Shown: positions 42,773-52,212, counted from the first letter of the stretch. The stretch: DNA of 64,000 nucleotides from SIG454 sp045646365 (GCA_045646365.1 JAZRKP010000083.1:1-64000); one strand, 5' to 3'. Notes: generated from the sequence alone by a model not told the origin. Program-made: numbers and translations.

Positions 42773-43369
42773 ATGCGAAAATACAAAGGACAAATCATAG
42801 GTTTAGTTAATGCTAATTCAAAAGCCGTTTTTTCAACGCTGATGTTTTTTGTTCTGGGTTGTATCATAGGCAATGTTGTTGCTTATTTTATAAGTCCGGA
42901 TAAAACGGAAACAGTATATGAAAAGTATGCCCCGTTTTTTACAGATGGGCATAGTTTGGAAATTGATAAGACAGCATTGTTATTAGAATCATTTAAAGAG
43001 TACACATTGTCATTTTGTTTTATATTAGTGTGCTCTTTTTCTGTTTATTTTGTTCCGTTGTTGTTTGGTAAAATTATATTTGACGGGTTTTTAATGGGGC
43101 TATCTTCAGGTATTATGGTCAGAATTTTTGGTGGAAACGGATTTTTGATAACAGGACTGTGGCTTCTTATGAAAAATATGTTTTATGTTCCTGTTATTGT
43201 TGTTTTTTCGGTATTTGTAGTTAAAATGACAATAAGAAGATTTCGCAGACGGGAGAAGATAAGAAGAACAGACCTCTTCGTCTGGTTATTTGTTGTAATA
43301 TTTATGGCGTTATTTTGCAGTATAACGGATAGTTATATTGCATCCTGGCTTGTATTGAAACTTATGTAA
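42773..43369 (+). CDS. spoIIM: Stage II sporulation protein M-like membrane protein
   Basis: 198 residues with about five or six membrane helices and the SpoIIM-type core: FFVLGCIIGNVVAYFI near the N-terminus, LLFGKIIFDGFLMGLSSGIMV in the middle and a C-terminal hydrophobic pair. SpoIIM takes part in engulfment with SpoIID and SpoIIP. The next gene is xerD, as near spoIIM in Bacillus, which supports the name. A wider DUF95/SpoIIM role in a non-spore-former cannot be excluded. Confidence 0.72.
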   Translation: MRKYKGQIIGLVNANSKAVFSTLMFFVLGCIIGNVVAYFISPDKTETVYEKYAPFFTDGHSLEIDKTALLLESFKEYTLSFCFILVCSFSVYFVPLLFGKIIFDGFLMGLSSGIMVRIFGGNGFLITGLWLLMKNMFYVPVIVVFSVFVVKMTIRRFRRREKIRRTDLFVWLFVVIFMALFCSITDSYIASWLVLKLM

Positions 43370-43381
43370 AGGGGAGATAAT

Positions 43382-44275
43382 GTGACGGATTGTAAGAAAA
43401 TATATTTTACATATCTAAAGGATGAAAAGAAAGTTTCTGAGAATACTTTAAATTCTTATATGAACGATATTTTAAGATTTGAGGAATATTTAAAAGAAAG
43501 CTCGTGCAGCATAATCAATGCAACAAAAACAAATGTTTTGAACTATATTATGGAAATGCAGAATGCGGGAAAATCATCTTCAACGATTATGAGAAAGCTT
43601 GCTTCACTCCGCTCTTTTTATACATATTTGTTCAACAAGCGGATTATCGCGGAAAATCCCTCGGATAATGTCAAAACATACTCAAACGATACTAAAACAC
43701 CTGAAATTCTTACAGGTCCTGAGGTTGAAATTCTTCTCAGTCAACCTGACGAAAATACAGTGCTTGGCAAAAGGGATAAGGCACTTCTTGAGATTCTTTA
43801 TGCGACGGGAATGCGTGTTACGGAACTTATAAGCCTTGATGTTGAAAATGTCAATACGGATATTGGTTTTATAAACTGCACGAGTAAAGGAAAAACGAGA
43901 GTTATTCCGATTTACACCGATGCGGCAAAGGCACTTAAAACTTATGTAAGCAAAGCAAGACCTTTGATGACAGAAAGTAAGTCAGGCGCTCTTTTCCTGA
44001 ACAGAAACGGGACAAGATTGTCAAGACAAGGTTTTTGGAAGTTGATAAAGAGTTATAAAGAAAGTGCAAAAATAACTAAAGAAATAACCCCGCACACATT
44101 GAGACATTCGTTTGCGGTTCATCTTCTTGAAAATGGTGCGGATTTAAAATCTATACAGGAAATTCTCGGACATAGCCACCTTTCGTCTATGCAGGTCTAT
44201 AACAAAATAATGAAACAAAAGATAAAAAATGTGTATTATAATACACACCCTAAAGCAAAAAAAGAAATCGGTTAA
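43382..44275 (+). CDS. xerD: Tyrosine recombinase XerD
   Basis: 297-residue site-specific recombinase of chromosome dimer resolution. N-terminal SAM-like core-binding domain (about 1-95). Catalytic residues are R145, K169, H238, R241, H264 and the nucleophile Y273 (QVY), all present. Size and lack of attachment sites or phage genes favour housekeeping XerD over an integrase. GTG start at 43382 with AAAGGGGAG upstream. Confidence 0.92.
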   Translation: MTDCKKIYFTYLKDEKKVSENTLNSYMNDILRFEEYLKESSCSIINATKTNVLNYIMEMQNAGKSSSTIMRKLASLRSFYTYLFNKRIIAENPSDNVKTYSNDTKTPEILTGPEVEILLSQPDENTVLGKRDKALLEILYATGMRVTELISLDVENVNTDIGFINCTSKGKTRVIPIYTDAAKALKTYVSKARPLMTESKSGALFLNRNGTRLSRQGFWKLIKSYKESAKITKEITPHTLRHSFAVHLLENGADLKSIQEILGHSHLSSMQVYNKIMKQKIKNVYYNTHPKAKKEIG

Positions 44276-44353
44276 GTGAAGGTCACACTGCGGCACAGCA
44301 GGTCTGCATCATAGAGACTTTTGATTAAGATTCTATCCTAACTAATATAAATT

Positions 44354-44400
44354 AAATCGGCATATAGCTTGAATACGCCTTGCTATATGCCGATTTATTT
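44354..44400. terminator. Strong hairpin terminator after xerD, probably bidirectional
   Basis: AAATCGGCATATAGC (44354-44368) pairs perfectly with GCTATATGCCGATTT (44382-44396) over a 13-base loop, followed by ATTTGATTTT on plus and by AATTTATATT on minus. It can serve xerD and, from the other side, the aro operon. Confidence 0.85.
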
Positions 44401-44489
44401 GATTTTCGCAAAATCATTCTCTGGAGTACCATCGTACGCCGATAAAAATAATTTTACAAAATATATCTGTGTTTTTAGACATCTGACTC

Positions 44490-44514
44490 AGCGTGTCGAT
44501 AAAGTCGACACGCT
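44490..44514. repeat. Palindromic hairpin in xerD/aroE-aroK gap
   Basis: AGCGTGTCGA (44490-44499) pairs with TCGACACGCT (44505-44514) over TAAAG. No T tract follows on either strand. It is GC-rich relative to its surroundings. Confidence 0.6.
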
Positions 44515-44515
44515 C

Positions 44516-44550
44516 AGACATTTTTCAACAAGGAAAAATGTCTTTTTTTA
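44516..44550 (+). terminator. Second plus-oriented terminator in xerD/aroE-aroK gap
   Basis: AGACATTTTTC (44516-44526) pairs with GAAAAATGTCT (44533-44543), loop AACAAG, followed by six more T. It points toward the aro operon end and has no plus-strand gene between it and the earlier terminator. Confidence 0.75.
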
Positions 44551-44571
44551 GCCAAATTGACCTTCGGTCAG

Positions 44572-45792
44572 CTATATTGCATCTGGATATTCAAATGTCA
44601 AATCGTCAATATGTTTGTTATTATATATGATTTCATCTGCAAATTTCTCGTATAAAGGTGCTCTTTCTTTCTCCATAGTTATTAAAGTTTTAATGTCTTT
44701 TGATAAAGGTCGTCCTGAAGTTGCAAGCTTTGAAATGTCACGCTTTATATAATAAACTATTCCGTTTTGTTTAAGCGGATAGAGATTTTCTTCCGATGTA
44801 ACAATTCCACCGCCTGTTGCGATGACTTTTCCAAAAAGTCGACCCAATGCCTCAGTAACTTCTGATTCTGAATTTCTGAAATATTTCTCCCCGTACTTTT
44901 CAAAAATTTCCGGGATAGAAATCCCTGCTTTTGCAATAATTTCTTCGTCGGTATCAATGAATTCCTTTTCTGTTAATTGTGCTATTTTTCGACCGAGTGT
45001 CGATTTTCCGCATCCTGGCATACCTATAAGAACTATGTTTGACATACTTCTTTTAAGATTTAAATATATTTCATTAACTTTGTCATCATCAAGAAGTGAA
45101 TCCGTAAAAATCTCAAAGGCTTTTTTTGCCTGATACACAAGCATATAAAGTCCGTTTGCAGCGTTAATTCCATTTTGTTTTGCATCAAAAACCAGCTTGG
45201 TTGTAAGCGGATTATAGATAACATCAAGAACGCCCTGACAGTTCGGAAAATCTGAAATATTTAAAGGTGTTTTTCCGTTGTTTGGATACATTCCGACTGG
45301 CGTTGTGTTTATTATAATATCACAATCATTCCATGAAGAAATGTTGTCGTAAGAATACTTTCCGTTTCGGGATATGGTTTTTATATCCTTGGGATTATGG
45401 TCAAGGACAACCGCTTTAACCGTCAGAGATGTCCCGCCTGAACCTAAAATTGCTACTTTTTTATCAGTAAAATCAATTCCGCAATGCTTGGCAAGAGCTT
45501 CAAAACCGTTATAATCTGTGTTGTAGCCATAAAGTTTTCCGTCTACTTTTTTTACAGTATTGACGCAACCGATTTTTGTTGCAGAAGGAGAAAGGTAGTC
45601 ACAAAATTCCATAATATCTTTTTTGTATGGGATTGTAACATTGAATCCGCCATATTCATTATTTTTTACAAAATCAGCTAATCTGTCTTTTGGGATTGAA
45701 ACAAGATCGTATTCGTATTTCCCCATAGCCTCATGGATTATTTTTGAGAAACTGTGTGAAAGACTTTCACCGATTAGTGCATATTTTTTCAT
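44572..45792 (-). CDS. aroE-aroK: Bifunctional shikimate dehydrogenase / shikimate kinase (AroE-AroK fusion)
   Basis: 406-residue fusion. Residues 1-247 are shikimate dehydrogenase: SLSHSFS substrate loop, catalytic Lys57 in VTIPYKKD, Asp93 in YNTDYNG, and a Rossmann GSGGTS. From about residue 250 (MSNIVLIGM) a complete shikimate kinase follows: P-loop GMPGCGKST, DTDEEI, FRNSE, ATGGGIV and the LID arginine in SGRPLS. The two steps it covers are 3-dehydroshikimate to shikimate and shikimate to shikimate-3-phosphate. The frame is open from 45831, but ATG 45792 follows AAAGGA and gives the family start MKKYALIG. Last gene of the aro operon, 4 bases after pheA. Confidence 0.95.
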   Translation of the reverse strand: MKKYALIGESLSHSFSKIIHEAMGKYEYDLVSIPKDRLADFVKNNEYGGFNVTIPYKKDIMEFCDYLSPSATKIGCVNTVKKVDGKLYGYNTDYNGFEALAKHCGIDFTDKKVAILGSGGTSLTVKAVVLDHNPKDIKTISRNGKYSYDNISSWNDCDIIINTTPVGMYPNNGKTPLNISDFPNCQGVLDVIYNPLTTKLVFDAKQNGINAANGLYMLVYQAKKAFEIFTDSLLDDDKVNEIYLNLKRSMSNIVLIGMPGCGKSTLGRKIAQLTEKEFIDTDEEIIAKAGISIPEIFEKYGEKYFRNSESEVTEALGRLFGKVIATGGGIVTSEENLYPLKQNGIVYYIKRDISKLATSGRPLSKDIKTLITMEKERAPLYEKFADEIIYNNKHIDDLTFEYPDAI

Positions 45793-45796
45793 ACTG

Positions 45797-46951
45797 TTAA
45801 GTCCTTTCCTGAATTTCACAATAGCTGCCAAGGAAAGAAGAATGGCTGTTATCGCTGCATAATTCTGAAATCAAAGCCTGAACCTCGTTTGAAAAAACAG
45901 AGGCTTCAACATCAAAATAAAACATATATTCAAACTCTTTTCCGATTATGGGACGGCTTTCGAGTTTAGTTATATTGAGTCCTAATGCGGCAAATCTTGA
46001 AATTAAGCTAAAAAGTGCGCCTGGTTTATGTGCCGCTTTAAGAACAAGACCGATTTTATTTGAATCAGGATAAATTTCAAGTTTTTTAGAAATACAGATG
46101 AAACGGGTGTAATTATTATCCGCATTAGCTATTGAGTCAGTAATGATGTTAAGTCCGTAATAATCTGCACATTCAGGTGACGAAATTGAGGCTGCGGATA
46201 AATTATCGGAATCTGCAACTTTTTTCGCTGCAATAGCAGTATTTTCACAAATATGTACTTTGATTTGCGGATTTTTATTTAAAAAGTCAGAGCATTGTCC
46301 AATCGCCTGTTGGTGTGAATAAACATCTGTGATGTCGGAAAGTGTTGCACCTGGTTTTGCAAGAAGTGTGTGATTTATCTTAAGCTTAATACTTCTTGTG
46401 ATATAGAATTTGTGATGATTCATTAAATCATAAACTTGATTAACAGAACCATAAAGACAGTTTTCTATTGGCAAAATACCATACTGGCAAGTATCTGTTT
46501 CAATGGCAGTGAATACATCGTCGAATGAGTTGAAATAGTTTATGTTGGCATTTGAAAAGATGTTATTGCAGGCAATCTGAGAATATGCTCCTTTGATTCC
46601 CTGACAGGCAACCGTTGCTGTTTCAGGAAAATTTCCAGGAGTATTTTTTAATGCATTTTTTATATTATCCAAAGTCATGGAAGGGTCCGCACCATTTTCT
46701 GTAACCTGATACATACGGCTAAGACTCATAATGGTAGAAAAAAGAATTTTAGAGTAGTTAGAAAGAGTCTCGCCTGACTTTTTGCCCATGGCTTCAAGTA
46801 TTTCGTCTTCACGACTCTGTTGCATAATCGGCATATTGTTTGCCCGTTTATATTCAGCAACAGAGGTTGTGATTTCCATTCTTTTAATAAATAACTGCAA
46901 AATTTCATCATTGATTTTATCAATTTCTTTTCTGCATTCATTAAGATTCAT
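45797..46951 (-). CDS. pheA: Bifunctional chorismate mutase / prephenate dehydratase
   Basis: 384-residue P-protein converting chorismate to phenylpyruvate. An N-terminal AroQ chorismate mutase comes first (about 1-90, CRKEIDKINDEILQLFIKRM). The prephenate dehydratase domain follows (ACQGIKGAYSQIA, YGILPIENCLYGSVNQVYDL). A C-terminal ACT domain with the Phe-binding KPGALF and NITKLESRP motifs predicts feedback inhibition by phenylalanine. ATG 46951 is chosen because GGAG lies nine bases upstream; the longer frame has no ribosome binding site. Confidence 0.96.
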   Translation of the reverse strand: MNLNECRKEIDKINDEILQLFIKRMEITTSVAEYKRANNMPIMQQSREDEILEAMGKKSGETLSNYSKILFSTIMSLSRMYQVTENGADPSMTLDNIKNALKNTPGNFPETATVACQGIKGAYSQIACNNIFSNANINYFNSFDDVFTAIETDTCQYGILPIENCLYGSVNQVYDLMNHHKFYITRSIKLKINHTLLAKPGATLSDITDVYSHQQAIGQCSDFLNKNPQIKVHICENTAIAAKKVADSDNLSAASISSPECADYYGLNIITDSIANADNNYTRFICISKKLEIYPDSNKIGLVLKAAHKPGALFSLISRFAALGLNITKLESRPIIGKEFEYMFYFDVEASVFSNEVQALISELCSDNSHSSFLGSYCEIQERT

Positions 46952-46968
46952 ATAAATCATCTCCGGAA

Positions 46969-48024
46969 TTAAAGTAAAATATCTGCAATAGCTATTGCAG
47001 CAGCACTTTCGATACAAGGAAGTGCTCTAGGAACAATACATGGGTCGTGTCGGCCGATAATATTAAGAGTTGTTTCCTCCATTTTTTCAAGACTAATTGA
47101 TTTTTGTTCCTGTGAAATAGATGGAGTTGGTTTAAATGCCGTGCGGAAGATAATGGGCATTCCTGATGAAATTCCGCCGAGGATTCCGCCGTGATTATTT
47201 GTCTCTGTTTTGATTTGGTTATCTTCAATAATATACGAATCATTTACCTCTGAGCCAAGTCGCCTTGAAGCCTCAAAGCCCATACCGAATTCTATTCCTT
47301 TTACGGCCCCTATTCCGAATACTGTTGATGCTATCTTGTTTTCGATACCGTCAAAGATTGGATTGCCTATTCCAACAGGAACACCAATAACGGCACATTC
47401 AACAATGCCCCCGACAGAATTAAGCGATTCCTTTGCGGAAAGAATTTCCTGTTGCATAGCTGGGAGTATGTCCTGATTAAGAACAGGAAACCCTAAATCG
47501 CTGCCTGAAAGACTTGGAGTGATTGGGTCAAAAGGGGTGTCGGAGATTTTCCCAATGGAATAAATATGGCTCAGTATTTTTATCCCACGCCTTGAAAGAA
47601 TCTGAATAAGAATACCGCCTGAAATACATAAAGGAGCAGTAAGCCGTCCTGAAAAATGTCCGCCACCTCTTGGGTCGTTATATCCGCCATATCTTATGTG
47701 AGCTGTGTAATCAGCGTGTCCCGGGCGGGGAATATCTGCATTATAATCTTTGGAACGGGCGTTGTTGTTTTCGATGATTGCACACAAGGGAGCACCCGTT
47801 GTATACCCGTTTAAAATCCCTGATAGAAACTTAACCTCGTCAGTTTCTTTTCTTGGAGTAGAGAAGGGATTATTCCCACCCTGACGGCGAAGCATAAAAT
47901 CTCTGAGTTGATTTTCATTAATTTTCTCACCTGCAGGCAAGTTGTTAATAGTTACCCCGATTGCCTCACCGTGAGACTCCCCAAAAATAGAAATTTTAAT
48001 ATTTGTCCCGATTTCAGATGACAT
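46969..48024 (-). CDS. aroC: Chorismate synthase
   Basis: 351-residue FMN-dependent enzyme making chorismate from EPSP. Signatures: FGESHGEAIGVTI, RRQGGNNPFSTPRKE, RPGHADYTAHIRYGGYNDPRGGGHFSGR, and RHDPCIVPRALPC. ATG 48024 follows AGGAGGAAC; the upstream part of the frame overlaps aroA. Needs reduced FMN supplied by another protein. Confidence 0.97.
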   Translation of the reverse strand: MSSEIGTNIKISIFGESHGEAIGVTINNLPAGEKINENQLRDFMLRRQGGNNPFSTPRKETDEVKFLSGILNGYTTGAPLCAIIENNNARSKDYNADIPRPGHADYTAHIRYGGYNDPRGGGHFSGRLTAPLCISGGILIQILSRRGIKILSHIYSIGKISDTPFDPITPSLSGSDLGFPVLNQDILPAMQQEILSAKESLNSVGGIVECAVIGVPVGIGNPIFDGIENKIASTVFGIGAVKGIEFGMGFEASRRLGSEVNDSYIIEDNQIKTETNNHGGILGGISSGMPIIFRTAFKPTPSISQEQKSISLEKMEETTLNIIGRHDPCIVPRALPCIESAAAIAIADILL

Positions 48025-49270
48025 TGTAGGTTCCTCCTGTTTGTTTAAAATATTCAAAAAAGTCAGGGAATGACTTGTTGATTGCTTCAGCATTGTTTAT
48101 AATAACTTCTTTTTCTGAAATTAAAGAGGCAACTGCCGCCGCCATAACTATTCTGTGGTCATTAAAACTGTCACATTTTCCGCCAATCAGTGTCCCTGTT
48201 CCGTATATGGTCAATGAGTCATTTGTAGCTTCTGCAGTTCCGCCAAGATTTTTTATAAGGGTAAGAGTTGACTCAATTCGGTCACTTTCCTTAATTCTCA
48301 GCCGTTTTGCGTTATATAGTAAAGACTTTCCGTTCGCACCACACAATAAAACAGCGATAACGGGGAATAAATCTGGAAATTGAGAAACATCAATGGAAAG
48401 TGGAGAAGCTGTTTGTGAGGCAACTGAGTATTCGGGAGCAGAGTATTGAATATCTGCCCCGAAGGCTTTTATAATAGACAAAATCTCAATATCGCTTTGC
48501 TTGGACTCAGGGTTAAAACCATAGGCTGTTATCTCGCCTGAGAGAGCGGCTGCTGCCATAAACGGTGCAATATTTGACCAGTCCCCTTCAATTTTATACT
48601 CACCAGGACTTATGTACCTTTGATTTCCCTTAATGAGAAACTTATCTGTGGTTTTCTTTATATCGATATTGAATTGAGTTAATGTATCAAGGGTCATATC
48701 AACATATGCGGCAGATTGCAAAGGAGAGGAAAGAGTTATTGTACTGTCTCCGTCAAGTAAGGGAAGAGCGAATAGTAACCCTGTTATAAATTGAGAACTT
48801 ATATCCCCGGGGAGAACGAAATCTCCCGAAGAAAGCTTACCTGATATAGAAAGGGGTAAACTTTCAGATGAAAAACTGCAACCATTTTCTGTCATAGTAG
48901 ATATTAAAGGCGTAAGCGGTCTTTGAGAAAGTCTGCCCCTGCCGACAAATTTAGGGTTTTCAGAGACAGCGGCTGCAACAGGAATTAAAAACCTGAGAGT
49001 TGAACCGCTTTCGTTACAGTCAAGTTCAGGATTTAAAACGCGCTTTCCTATTGGAGCAACGATTATAGAGTCATTGTATGTACTTACCGTTACTCCTAAA
49101 GATTTAAGGCAGGAAAGTGTGGCATCTATATCTTTTGAGAATAATGATATTTTGAAGCGTGTTGGTTTGTCGGAAAGGGCTGCAGCAATCAATGCTCTGT
49201 GGGCATCAGATTTTGAAATTATTGCAGGAATGTTTCCGCAAACACGATTCCATTTCATTGAAATATCCAT
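48014..49270 (-). CDS. aroA: 3-phosphoshikimate 1-carboxyvinyltransferase (EPSP synthase)
   Basis: 418-residue two-domain enzyme joining PEP to shikimate-3-phosphate. Visible: N-terminal KSDAHRALIAAAL, NESGSTLRFLIPVAA (glyphosate/PEP loop region), the second-domain AAFMAAAALSG and RLRIKESDRI, and a C-terminal DHRIVMAAAVASL. ATG 49270 follows AGGAGAAA. Overlaps aroC by 11 bases. Confidence 0.96.
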   Translation of the reverse strand: MDISMKWNRVCGNIPAIISKSDAHRALIAAALSDKPTRFKISLFSKDIDATLSCLKSLGVTVSTYNDSIIVAPIGKRVLNPELDCNESGSTLRFLIPVAAAVSENPKFVGRGRLSQRPLTPLISTMTENGCSFSSESLPLSISGKLSSGDFVLPGDISSQFITGLLFALPLLDGDSTITLSSPLQSAAYVDMTLDTLTQFNIDIKKTTDKFLIKGNQRYISPGEYKIEGDWSNIAPFMAAAALSGEITAYGFNPESKQSDIEILSIIKAFGADIQYSAPEYSVASQTASPLSIDVSQFPDLFPVIAVLLCGANGKSLLYNAKRLRIKESDRIESTLTLIKNLGGTAEATNDSLTIYGTGTLIGGKCDSFNDHRIVMAAAVASLISEKEVIINNAEAINKSFPDFFEYFKQTGGTYNVI

Positions 49271-49280
49271 AGTTTTTCTC

Positions 49281-50333
49281 CTAAATTGCAAGATTTATAA
49301 AATGTTCAAGCTCTGAGACAGGACATTTGTGAAGAATACATTTTCCAATATCTTCAGGCAGAATCAGCGTAATCCCCGAAGAGGACCTTTTCTTATCTTT
49401 TAGCATAGCTGAAAGAAGAAGGGAAGATGTGAAATTACACTCATAAGGTAAGTTATGTTTTTTCAAAGCACCAATGATTTCAGGAGATAAGTCCTGTTTC
49501 GCAATCCCCATCTTATAGCTTGCCTTAGATGCCATAACCATACCGATAGCCACAGCCTTGCCGTGACTTATGGAATAATTGGAGCATTTTTCAATAGCGT
49601 GCCCAATAGTATGCCCGAAATTGAGCAACTGCCGAAGTCCTGTGTCAAATTCGTCTTTTTTAACAACATCTGCTTTGAGCGAAATGCAACGGCTTATGAC
49701 ATCGGTTATATTCTCTTTAAAATCGATAGCTAATTGACTAAAAAGAGTTCTGTCAAAGATAACCCCGTATTTTATAGCCTCTGCAGTACCGTCGTTAAAA
49801 ATATCATCGGAAAGAGTTTTTAAGAAATCGGTATCACATATAACGGCTTTAGGCTGATAAAATGCACCCACAAGATTTTTACCTTCACCAAGATTAACGC
49901 CTGTTTTTCCGCCAACTGACGAGTCAATGGCTGATAAAAAAGTTGTTGGAATCTGAATGAAATCAATGCCCCTTAATGCGATGGAAGCACAGAATCCCGC
50001 GGTATCACCGACTATTCCGCCACCAAGAGCAATAATACAATCGGAACGGGAAATCTGATTCTTAACTGCATATTCCAGAATGTCTGAAACTGTTTTGAGA
50101 TTTTTGTGGTCTTCACCGCTTGGAAAAACATATTTTAAGCACTCGAATCCTGAACTTTTGATAAGAGAGAAAACTTTTTCTCCATAAAGTAAATCAACAT
50201 TATCGTCGGTTATAAGAAGAACTTTCTCGGCTTTTGTAAGTGTTTTGATTTTTTCGGGAAGCAGAGAAATTATTCCGCTTCCGACAAAGCATTGGTATGG
50301 ATTTGAGACTCCGTCAATGTTTATGGTTATCAT
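49281..50333 (-). CDS. aroB: 3-dehydroquinate synthase
   Basis: 350-residue NAD- and metal-dependent enzyme converting DAHP to 3-dehydroquinate. Signatures GGGIVGDTAGFCASIALRG, IPTTFLSAIDSSVGGKTGVN, and the metal histidines in NFGHTIGHAIE and HGKAVAIG. It begins directly after the tyrA stop with no intervening base. Confidence 0.97.
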   Translation of the reverse strand: MITINIDGVSNPYQCFVGSGIISLLPEKIKTLTKAEKVLLITDDNVDLLYGEKVFSLIKSSGFECLKYVFPSGEDHKNLKTVSDILEYAVKNQISRSDCIIALGGGIVGDTAGFCASIALRGIDFIQIPTTFLSAIDSSVGGKTGVNLGEGKNLVGAFYQPKAVICDTDFLKTLSDDIFNDGTAEAIKYGVIFDRTLFSQLAIDFKENITDVISRCISLKADVVKKDEFDTGLRQLLNFGHTIGHAIEKCSNYSISHGKAVAIGMVMASKASYKMGIAKQDLSPEIIGALKKHNLPYECNFTSSLLLSAMLKDKKRSSSGITLILPEDIGKCILHKCPVSELEHFINLAI

Positions 50334-51161
50334 TTAAATTCTCTCCTTTTTAATTCTTCCGTCACGAAGAAGTTCGGTAAGTTTCTGACAATCGTTTTCT
50401 TCGATAGCTGTTTTATATTCAGTAAGATGCCTTATAAGAGTATCAATTTCATAAAGCAGATTTTTACTGTTACTCATAAACAGTTCGCTCCACATAACCT
50501 CGTTAAGATATGCAACGCGTGTCATATCCTTAAAGCTTCCGGCTGACATTCCTTTGTGACTTGAGGCAGTTGGAGATTTAATATATGCGCTTGATAAAAT
50601 GTGGGCTAATTGAGAAGTGTAGGCTATAACACGGTCGTGTTCTTCGGGAGAAACTATTGTCGTGTGGCTAAAGCCTATATCCTCAAACAAATTTTTAACC
50701 AGGGCAAGCTGTTTTATATCAGTGCTTTTGCTCGGTGTCAGAATCATAGAAGCGTTATTAAACAGGTCGGAACAAGAAAACTCAAACCCTATTTGTTCAA
50801 TTCCCGCCATAGGATGCCCACCAATAAATGTTATTTCGTATTTGGAAGCAATCCGTTCAATTTTATCGCATATTTTTTCTTTTATTCCACAGCAATCGAT
50901 GACTATCGTGTTTTTCCTCAGGAGAGGAGCAATCTGCTTGAAAACTTCAATTGTTGCCTGTGGATATAATGCCAATATAATTATATCACAAACGGGCGGT
51001 GTTTGTAAAGAAAATTCATGATAAATAGCGTTTAGAAGTTTAGCTTTACAAACAACACTTTTGTTTATATCATAGCCCAAAACCTCGTGAGAAGTTTTGT
51101 CAGAAATTGCTTTGGCAATGGACCCACCGATTAGTCCAAGCCCAATAACACCGATTGTCAT
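50334..51161 (-). CDS. tyrA: Prephenate dehydrogenase
   Basis: 275-residue NAD-dependent enzyme of tyrosine synthesis. Rossmann motif IGVIGLGLIGGSIAKAI, catalytic-site GGHPMAGIEQIGFE, and TSQLAHILSSAYI in the helical dimer domain. It has no fused chorismate mutase or ACT domain, so feedback control by tyrosine would have to be elsewhere, for example on AroF. It lies 12 bases after aroF. Confidence 0.95.
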   Translation of the reverse strand: MTIGVIGLGLIGGSIAKAISDKTSHEVLGYDINKSVVCKAKLLNAIYHEFSLQTPPVCDIIILALYPQATIEVFKQIAPLLRKNTIVIDCCGIKEKICDKIERIASKYEITFIGGHPMAGIEQIGFEFSCSDLFNNASMILTPSKSTDIKQLALVKNLFEDIGFSHTTIVSPEEHDRVIAYTSQLAHILSSAYIKSPTASSHKGMSAGSFKDMTRVAYLNEVMWSELFMSNSKNLLYEIDTLIRHLTEYKTAIEENDCQKLTELLRDGRIKKERI

Positions 51162-51173
51162 AAAAATTACCTC

Positions 51174-52184
51174 CTATTTTAAGCTTTTCATAGTATTGTT
51201 TATTACATTTACTTCCTTTGCAAGTTTTGCGAAACTGTCAGGTGTAAGAGATTGCGGACCGTCACAAAGAGCGTGAGACGGGTCGTTGTGCACTTCAATT
51301 ATCAACCCGTCAGCCCCAGCTGCAGCTGCTGCGTGACACATAGGCGGAACAAACTTTGAAACGCCTGTTGCGTGAGACGGGTCAATGATTATAGGTAAGT
51401 GGCTCAATGACTGAAGAGCAGGAATACAAGATAAATCAAGAGTGTTTCTTGTAACAGTTTCAAAAGTTCTGATACCTCTTTCACAAAGGATAACCTTTTC
51501 GTTTCCGCCTGCCATAATATATTCAGCACTCATCAAAAGTTCGGAAAGTGTGCTTGATAAACCTCTCTTTAAAAGGATAGGCTTGTTAGTGTGACCAAGC
51601 TCTTTTAATAATTCAAAGTTCTGCATATTTCTTGCACCAACCTGAATAACATCAACCTCGTCGAATAAATCAATGTGTGAAATGTCCATAATTTCTGTAA
51701 CGATTGGTAAGCCAGTTTCTTTTTTAGCCTGCAGAAGAAGGTTAATGCCCTCTTTACGCAATCCCTGGAACGCATAAGGGGAAGTTCTCGGCTTGAAAGC
51801 ACCGCCACGAAGCATTGTTGCTCCTGCCTCTTTAACTTTTTTTGCGATTTCGCAAATCTGGTCCTCGGATTCAACACTGCATGGTCCTGCAATAAGAGTG
51901 AAAATATCTCCGCCAACAGAGGTGTTGCCTATTTCGAATACAGAATCGAGAGGGTGGAATTTACGGTTTGCATTTTTATAAGGTTCCTGAACTCGCATAA
52001 CATCTTCAACAATGCTGATTGCTTTTAACAGGTCAATATCAACTCGTGAAGTGTCACCGATAAGTCCCATAATTGTTGTGTGTAAGCCTTCAGTGAAATG
52101 AATGTCAAGACCGAGGGATTTAATCCATTCTGTAAGATTTGTTAATTGTTCCTTTTCCGGGTTTTCTTTTAATACAACTATCAT
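51174..52184 (-). CDS. aroF: 3-deoxy-7-phosphoheptulonate synthase, type I-beta with regulatory domain
   Basis: 336-residue DAHP synthase: condenses PEP and erythrose-4-phosphate. Residues about 1-70 form the ferredoxin-like N-terminal domain that mediates Phe/Tyr inhibition in Thermotoga-type I-beta enzymes. The barrel follows, with AGPCSVES, GGAFKPRTSPYAFQG, LKRGLSST, DPSHATG and IEVHNDP. First structural gene of the operon and directly behind the leader attenuator. Ribosome binding site AAAGGAGA. Confidence 0.97.
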   Translation of the reverse strand: MIVVLKENPEKEQLTNLTEWIKSLGLDIHFTEGLHTTIMGLIGDTSRVDIDLLKAISIVEDVMRVQEPYKNANRKFHPLDSVFEIGNTSVGGDIFTLIAGPCSVESEDQICEIAKKVKEAGATMLRGGAFKPRTSPYAFQGLRKEGINLLLQAKKETGLPIVTEIMDISHIDLFDEVDVIQVGARNMQNFELLKELGHTNKPILLKRGLSSTLSELLMSAEYIMAGGNEKVILCERGIRTFETVTRNTLDLSCIPALQSLSHLPIIIDPSHATGVSKFVPPMCHAAAAAGADGLIIEVHNDPSHALCDGPQSLTPDSFAKLAKEVNVINNTMKSLK

Positions 52185-52212
52185 AATTGCATATCTCCTT
52201 TAAAAATAAAAT

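Larger units (their letters stand above)
44276..44571. other. Gene-free 296-base convergent gap
   Basis: Holds the three hairpins listed separately. The first 45 bases after xerD (44281-44325) are unusually GC-rich for this genome and can form weak local stems (CTGC/GCAG). The aroE-aroK stop is next to a small TGACC/GGTCA stem (44568-44580). I see no open reading frame with a ribosome binding site and recognise no known RNA family. Confidence 0.6.

Noticed and set aside
43382..44275. Tyrosine recombinase as a sign of an integrated mobile element
   Set aside because: Length, conserved residues and neighbours fit housekeeping XerD; no attachment repeats, excisionase or phage genes nearby.
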